Source: an uncultured Porphyromonadaceae bacterium (GTDB lineage: Bacteria > Bacteroidota > Bacteroidia > Bacteroidales > Muribaculaceae). From it: a DNA stretch of 7,625 nt. Shown here one piece after another: positions 6,901 through 7,625 of this stretch (position 1 is its first letter; each line of letters opens with the position of its first letter). A program made the translations under genes and the position numbers. Under the pieces are notes generated by a model. The model had not been told where the DNA came from. It saw only the letters and a list, made by a program, of their open reading frames with translations, and ran no database searches. Location: contig CAMWQF010000129.1 of assembly GCA_947176285.1 (NCBI GenBank), positions 1 to 7,625 of the forward strand. The letters are read 5' to 3'.

Positions 6901-7477
6901 TAAAGAGCTTCCGGATCTATTTGTGTATCCAAGTATGTCAAATGAATTTTTAGATTTCAAAGGGAATTTTAATTTATGGTCCGCTGTTGCATCCAATGCG
7001 AATTCCTCAGTTGAAAGTTTTGGAAAAAGTCTCACAAAATATGGAGCCAATTCAACTTTGGGAAACAATGGCAAATTATATTGGAAAACATCAGCGCAAA
7101 GACCATTCTATGGGAACCAATATGTTTCTACGCAAAGACTTACTACTATCGGCGGTAAGATTGTTGGTAAAGCCACACCTGTTGGTTATGCAATTGGTGG
7201 AGCTCAAGTTGCAATTGGATTTAGTCAAGATATTACGAATCTCAATTATTACGGGCAAACAGATTGGTATAATACGGTTCGAGCTTCCGCCTCTTTTGGC
7301 GGTGCAATGGCAGGTATGGAGGCAGGCATTTATATTGGCGCTTATATTGGTAGTTGTTTCGGAGGTTTCGGAGCAATTCCTGGGAGTATTATAGGTGCAA
7401 CTATCTATGGAATAATAGGTGCCTATTGGGGAGGTGAAGCCGGAGGACAAGTTGTTGACAATTTATATGGATATTAA
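974..7477 (+). CDS. Giant exported SpvB/FG-GAP/RHS polymorphic toxin with glycine-zipper C-terminus
   Basis: A 2167-residue RHS/YD-repeat toxin. I chose the ATG at 974 because it overlaps the previous stop as ATGA and gives a compact signal peptide (Lys2, Arg3, hydrophobic 10-21, cleavage after Val-Ser-Ala24); the in-frame ATG at 956 would add six residues. Order: proline tether 51-98; SpvB-like domain about 104-394 with the Gly-x-x-Ala-Gly and PSLSLVYNS...GYGISLSGLSAITR signature; seven Asp-rich FG-GAP/VCBS-type loops at 432-804; TcdB-middle-like region with a GVLGFG motif at 915-920; about 15 YD repeats at 1058-1594; RHS core 1699-1804 ending in DPSG; Gly-rich linker 1805-1962; tip 1963-2167. 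In known RHS and Tc proteins the YD region forms a shell enclosing the C-terminal effector, released after cleavage near the core. By analogy this is an antibacterial or anti-eukaryotic effector; target and outer-membrane exit route are unknown. No PAAR or VgrG domain is present. The gene ends in tandem stops TAA TGA and appears intact. Confidence 0.93.
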   Translation: MKRNHYLIQVVLISLSLITSVVSAQIPCDTIPIENMSTSDETMGTNTSMIPQPFTPDNLIIPVQPYLPSPPLEPTYPLLPYVPSTEKTVIDPKNPEIPVVDNEYTLGSIAGSLTVNGLGAAEYMLPIEAPDGGPLMPSLSLVYNSQNATNGIAGYGISLSGLSAITRGEKRIIKYNDDLAGITYSETDNLFLDGKRLILISGYPCQEGALYCIEGDPYTKVTAHGQYTTGNVTTWFEIKTPDGLTYQYGNTTDSRLTFQNNSGNQRIASWHINRTEDIKGNYMTVSYLQDNYYPYPVRVSYGMNSVKSRGLLNSIVLTYEDIGATPSEFFFEDKKGSISKRIAMITTSSNDKVFRKYYLKYNVTSDKSQCRFARLTSIREENGNGDSLTPTKLTWKPLTDGSTILSKINDPTLKIDSSISLFESSKCYMAADVTGDGISDIIVLATGTQNFNRHTFVIISRSVVEEQKLVKYADPIIYALPYTIDPNDKDFKPELKSIIGGVHLSDIDGDGFNDMILPKRLFLGDAWNSEQLYVIYGKSIAAGKVEYGGVGIQINTTSSPPLYTSCDFDKDGTDEILCMETTSVDGLYQVSSIKINGPKDPEVTRRCNLEIPGKPEKIFCGDYNNDGLTDIIVLHKDGYKIFYNCGCKKNEIYFNSSMSKAGTTIKDRFRIDQGDFNGDGLLDFVYNVDGESNIWVAYNKGNGTFNNVSSFDLGLSPKLENEPDGYFLLRAVDMNRDGRSDVVVCKAAYELKSKKLVFKETQIRWIKSNGTKLMLKESFNKTRKADADEKLIFLGDFDGDGYIDLANLGSALDRQDASVTENTLNIYRTAGADASTGRVIGITDGLGNTSNIAYSYLTSPDVYSSENKMENYIGVNTMTLPLPVVKQLNISNGICRSNLINYKYKDLYVEMTRAGVLGFGSVTKTMANTGESSTDTILGWNVEKWIPNKIMTINTVGGNKSSIVTEYMIQNVGNTYFSYERFSKVTDMYNETVTTSNTYDLTKGVLLSQTVLNNGNKMYKTVDYSDYKEISGVWLPGVITLSQKHEHDSNEYSSATKYTYDDNGNIISTTVHSGTDLALTTNATYDVYGNCTSSFNSGKSVVKITKHSEYDATGRYVIKSWQEPEAAVMTFTYDLWGNLLTENDCTDSSNILTTTHTYDNWGRRSSTTLPDERKVKYSIGWGKTDEKHHYSLVEETGKPWILTWYDKAGNETLNKTFGAKNVLIQKVTEYDSNGKVRKITEQTGKLKTWKSFCYDELGRIQIEKSSLGNEVNYKYGNRSVTSTTNGRQFIKSTDAWGNILSSTDPLGATVTYKYRSNGQPSSITTNGATVNITYDCAGNRISVSDPDAGLSTYAYAADGTLLKHTDARGVTTINQYDNLGRLSSIKIGNNIIKNYYGTSGYGKLRLTRREFRGNLINYTYDNYGRVISEVRYNEGIGAINTEYRYDSFNRLSSVRYNDRIGVFNKYDDYGFKTAVSFKNKDIYRLESYDGLTMRTSFADSIVLIRTIDSKGLERKRQLSFGSKVLDYYSVEFDTLTLNLRSRERMGYERDLFRYDNLDRLVAVNMGTGGIMNIRYAVNGNIISKSGLGTYNYGISKKPHAVTSVENSASIIPSYELITTFNSFGMIDRIEDNDENRTMEFSYGADLQRYRSVYYEDGKVVRSVAYLNHMEIINEEDPVRIYYLDDNVIFVDSGSNAGLHYLFKDHLGSILSAFDENGSKTFEATYDAWGKQEVKRNLISLRRGYTGHEMLNEFGIINMNGRLYDPELGRFFSPDPYVQFPDFTQSFNRYSYCLNNPLKYTDPSGQFLTGTALLVASTLFHIGSAMLHAKATGGNVIKSGLVSLLTSPLCSFGIGKLYGSCGSIGKELLRAGTHGLASGLASAMDGGNFGRFASGFISGGASAMVMSGAMKGLTPDDLTDYQKADLAFKAALVGGGASLITGGNFLKGALIGYNIAMFNYLEGEIPDDYVDELGNVYKELPDLFVYPSMSNEFLDFKGNFNLWSAVASNANSSVESFGKSLTKYGANSTLGNNGKLYWKTSAQRPFYGNQYVSTQRLTTIGGKIVGKATPVGYAIGGAQVAIGFSQDITNLNYYGQTDWYNTVRASASFGGAMAGMEAGIYIGAYIGSCFGGFGAIPGSIIGATIYGIIGAYWGGEAGGQVVDNLYGY
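1130..1267 (+). repeat. Coding repeat: proline at every third residue (tether)
   Basis: Between signal peptide and SpvB-like domain, prolines fall on residues 53, 56, 62, 65, 68, 71, 74, 77, 80, 83, 92, 95 and 98, all in the same register modulo three. Eight from 62 to 83 are consecutive Pro-x-x steps. Such spacing favours an extended polyproline-II rod. The residues between are mostly hydrophobic or Tyr rather than charged, unlike TonB-type Pro-Glu/Pro-Lys rods. Confidence 0.8.
1283..2155 (+). other. SpvB-like domain of the RHS toxin
   Basis: Residues about 104-394 carry the features of the SpvB/TcaC N-terminal family: a Gly107-Ser-Ile-Ala-Gly start, an alternating strand leading to YMLPIEAPDGGPLMPSLSL, then YNSQNATNG and GYGISLSGLSAITR. 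This module is shared by Salmonella SpvB and by the TcB subunit of Tc toxins, where it forms part of the shell. The exact right boundary is an estimate, set where the LTWKP segment precedes the first Asp-rich loop. Confidence 0.8.
2261..3391 (+). repeat. Seven FG-GAP/VCBS-type Asp-rich repeats in the RHS toxin
   Basis: Seven copies of a D-x-[DNT]-x-D-G-x-x-D calcium-loop pattern begin at Asp432 (DVTGDGISD), Asp506 (DIDGDGFND), Asp567 (DFDKDGTDE), Asp622 (DYNNDGLTD), Asp675 (DFNGDGLLD), Asp733 (DMNRDGRSD) and Asp796 (DFDGDGYID). Each is followed by a hydrophobic strand. Spacing is 53-74 residues, typical of integrin-like beta-propeller blades. In TcB this propeller is the docking face towards the TcA pore. 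The third copy ends in Glu instead of Asp and the first has Thr at the third position. Confidence 0.85.
4145..5755 (+). repeat. YD (RHS) repeat array in the RHS toxin
   Basis: Residues about 1058-1594 contain roughly 15 recognisable YD repeats, for example YDDNGN, YDVYGN, YDATGR, YDLWGN, YDNWGR, YDKAGN, YDSNGK, YDELGR, YDCAGN, YDNLGR, YDNYGR, YDSFNR and YDNLDR. Later copies are more degenerate. In RHS and TcC structures such repeats form the spiralling strand that wraps the toxin cavity. Confidence 0.9.
6068..6385 (+). other. RHS repeat-associated core domain (autocleavage region)
   Basis: Residues 1699-1804 begin with HYLFKDHLGS, the conserved start of the core, run through GYTGHEM and GRLYDPELGRFFSPDP, and end in NRYSYCLNNPLKYTDPSG. 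Asp1774 and Asp1801 correspond to the aspartyl-protease pair that cuts off the C-terminal toxin in RHS and TcC proteins. They lie 27 residues apart, and the first is in DPYV rather than DPxG. This spaced-out version is, from memory, the common Bacteroidetes form, so cleavage is plausible but not shown. Confidence 0.88.
6860..7474 (+). other. Variable C-terminal effector tip with glycine zippers
   Basis: Residues 1963-2167 follow the Gly-rich pre-toxin linker, which has GGNF motifs at 1885 and 1941. The first part (about 1963-2030) is polar and unrecognised. Then comes a segment with NGKLYWKTSA, Trp2037 and FYGNQY ending at 2050. The last 60 residues form two hydrophobic stretches with glycine every fourth residue: 2110 to 2130, and 2133 to 2157 with Tyr at 2145, joined by a turn with Pro2136. 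No nuclease, deaminase, ADP-ribosyltransferase or peptidase motif is visible. A membrane-inserting or pore-forming activity is inferred. I recall similar NGK-YW / FYGNQYV tips in other Bacteroidetes RHS proteins, but cannot verify that here. Confidence 0.65.
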
Positions 7478-7488
7478 TGATTCTATTC

Positions 7489-7521
7489 TTCGAGTTGAAT
7501 TCTGAAGTTTGTCAATTCGAA
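7489..7521. repeat. Inverted repeat overlapping the downstream promoter
   Basis: TTCGAGTTGA (7489-7498) pairs with TCAATTCGAA (7512-7521) around a 13-base loop: ten pairs with one G-U. An A-run, not a T-run, follows on the + strand, so it is not a classical terminator for the toxin gene. The -33 box of the promoter lies at the loop edge and the right arm lies in the spacer. It could be an operator or an RNA hairpin ending the toxin mRNA. Confidence 0.45.
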
Positions 7522-7538
7522 AAAAAATTCTAATTTTG
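7508..7538 (+). promoter_or_regulatory. Strong Bacteroidetes-type promoter downstream of the toxin gene
   Basis: TTTG at 7508-7511, a 19 bp AT-rich spacer, then TAATTTTG at 7531-7538 give a full match to the Bacteroidetes -33/-7 consensus (TTTG, 19-21 bp, TAnnTTTG). Transcription would begin near 7543-7547 and run right. The leader contains a five-codon ORF (7571-7588, MVVPF) and reaches an ATG at 7619 after an A-rich GACGCAA, which may be the start of the next gene. Only its first two codons and one further base are in the window. Confidence 0.7.
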
Positions 7539-7625
7539 TAAATTCCATAAATATCAATTCCTTCGAAAACATGGTTGTACCTTTCTGATATAAACATCTC
7601 CGATCCCACGAGACGCAAATGAATA

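Noticed and set aside
6987..7394. 135-residue same-strand open frame in another phase inside the toxin tip
   Set aside because: It overlaps the strongly patterned glycine-zipper coding region, has no domain or signal peptide, and reads as an out-of-frame shadow. An overlapping immunity gene was considered but nothing supports it.
7091..7450. 119-residue reverse-strand open frame under the toxin tip
   Set aside because: It lies wholly inside the coding sequence of the toxin and its Ser/Thr/Cys/Asn-rich composition is what the reverse complement of Gly/Ala/Tyr codons gives. No promoter or start context was seen.
7571..7588. Five-codon ORF (MVVPF) in the leader of the downstream gene as a regulatory peptide
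   Set aside because: Too short and generic to distinguish from chance, with no associated attenuator hairpin visible.

Overview
The window looks like an accessory locus from a gut-type Bacteroidales chromosome (Bacteroides, Phocaeicola, Parabacteroides or a relative). Four things point there: a DUF3244-like secreted protein, a T9SS-like C-terminal domain, start codons without a clear Shine-Dalgarno sequence, and a textbook Bacteroidetes promoter (TTTG, 19 bp, TAATTTTG) near the right edge. The genus is an inference.

Layout, all on the + strand. At 28-396 is a small exported beta-rich protein of the DUF3244 type. The 122 bp gap at 397-518 holds two hairpins and a possible -7 element. At 519-977 is a 152-residue exported protein with one RHS-like YD motif and a degenerate T9SS-like C-terminal domain. 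It overlaps by 4 bp (ATGA) with a giant gene at 974-7477 that fills 85 % of the window.

The giant gene encodes a 2167-residue exported RHS/YD-repeat polymorphic toxin. In order it has a Sec signal peptide, a tether with proline at every third residue, an SpvB-like domain, seven FG-GAP/VCBS-type Asp-rich repeats, a TcdB-middle-like segment, a long run of YD repeats, the RHS-associated core ending in DPSG, a Gly-rich pre-toxin linker, and a C-terminal tip with two in-register glycine-zipper runs. The architecture resembles the TcB and TcC subunits of insecticidal Tc toxins fused into one chain. That suggests an encapsulating shell carrying a membrane-active C-terminal effector.

After the toxin gene, 148 bp of very AT-rich DNA carries an inverted repeat overlapping a strong promoter. 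The promoter points at an ATG at 7619, cut off by the window edge. That is where a cognate immunity gene would be expected, but its identity cannot be read here. No RNA genes, CRISPR arrays, transposases or integrases were seen.
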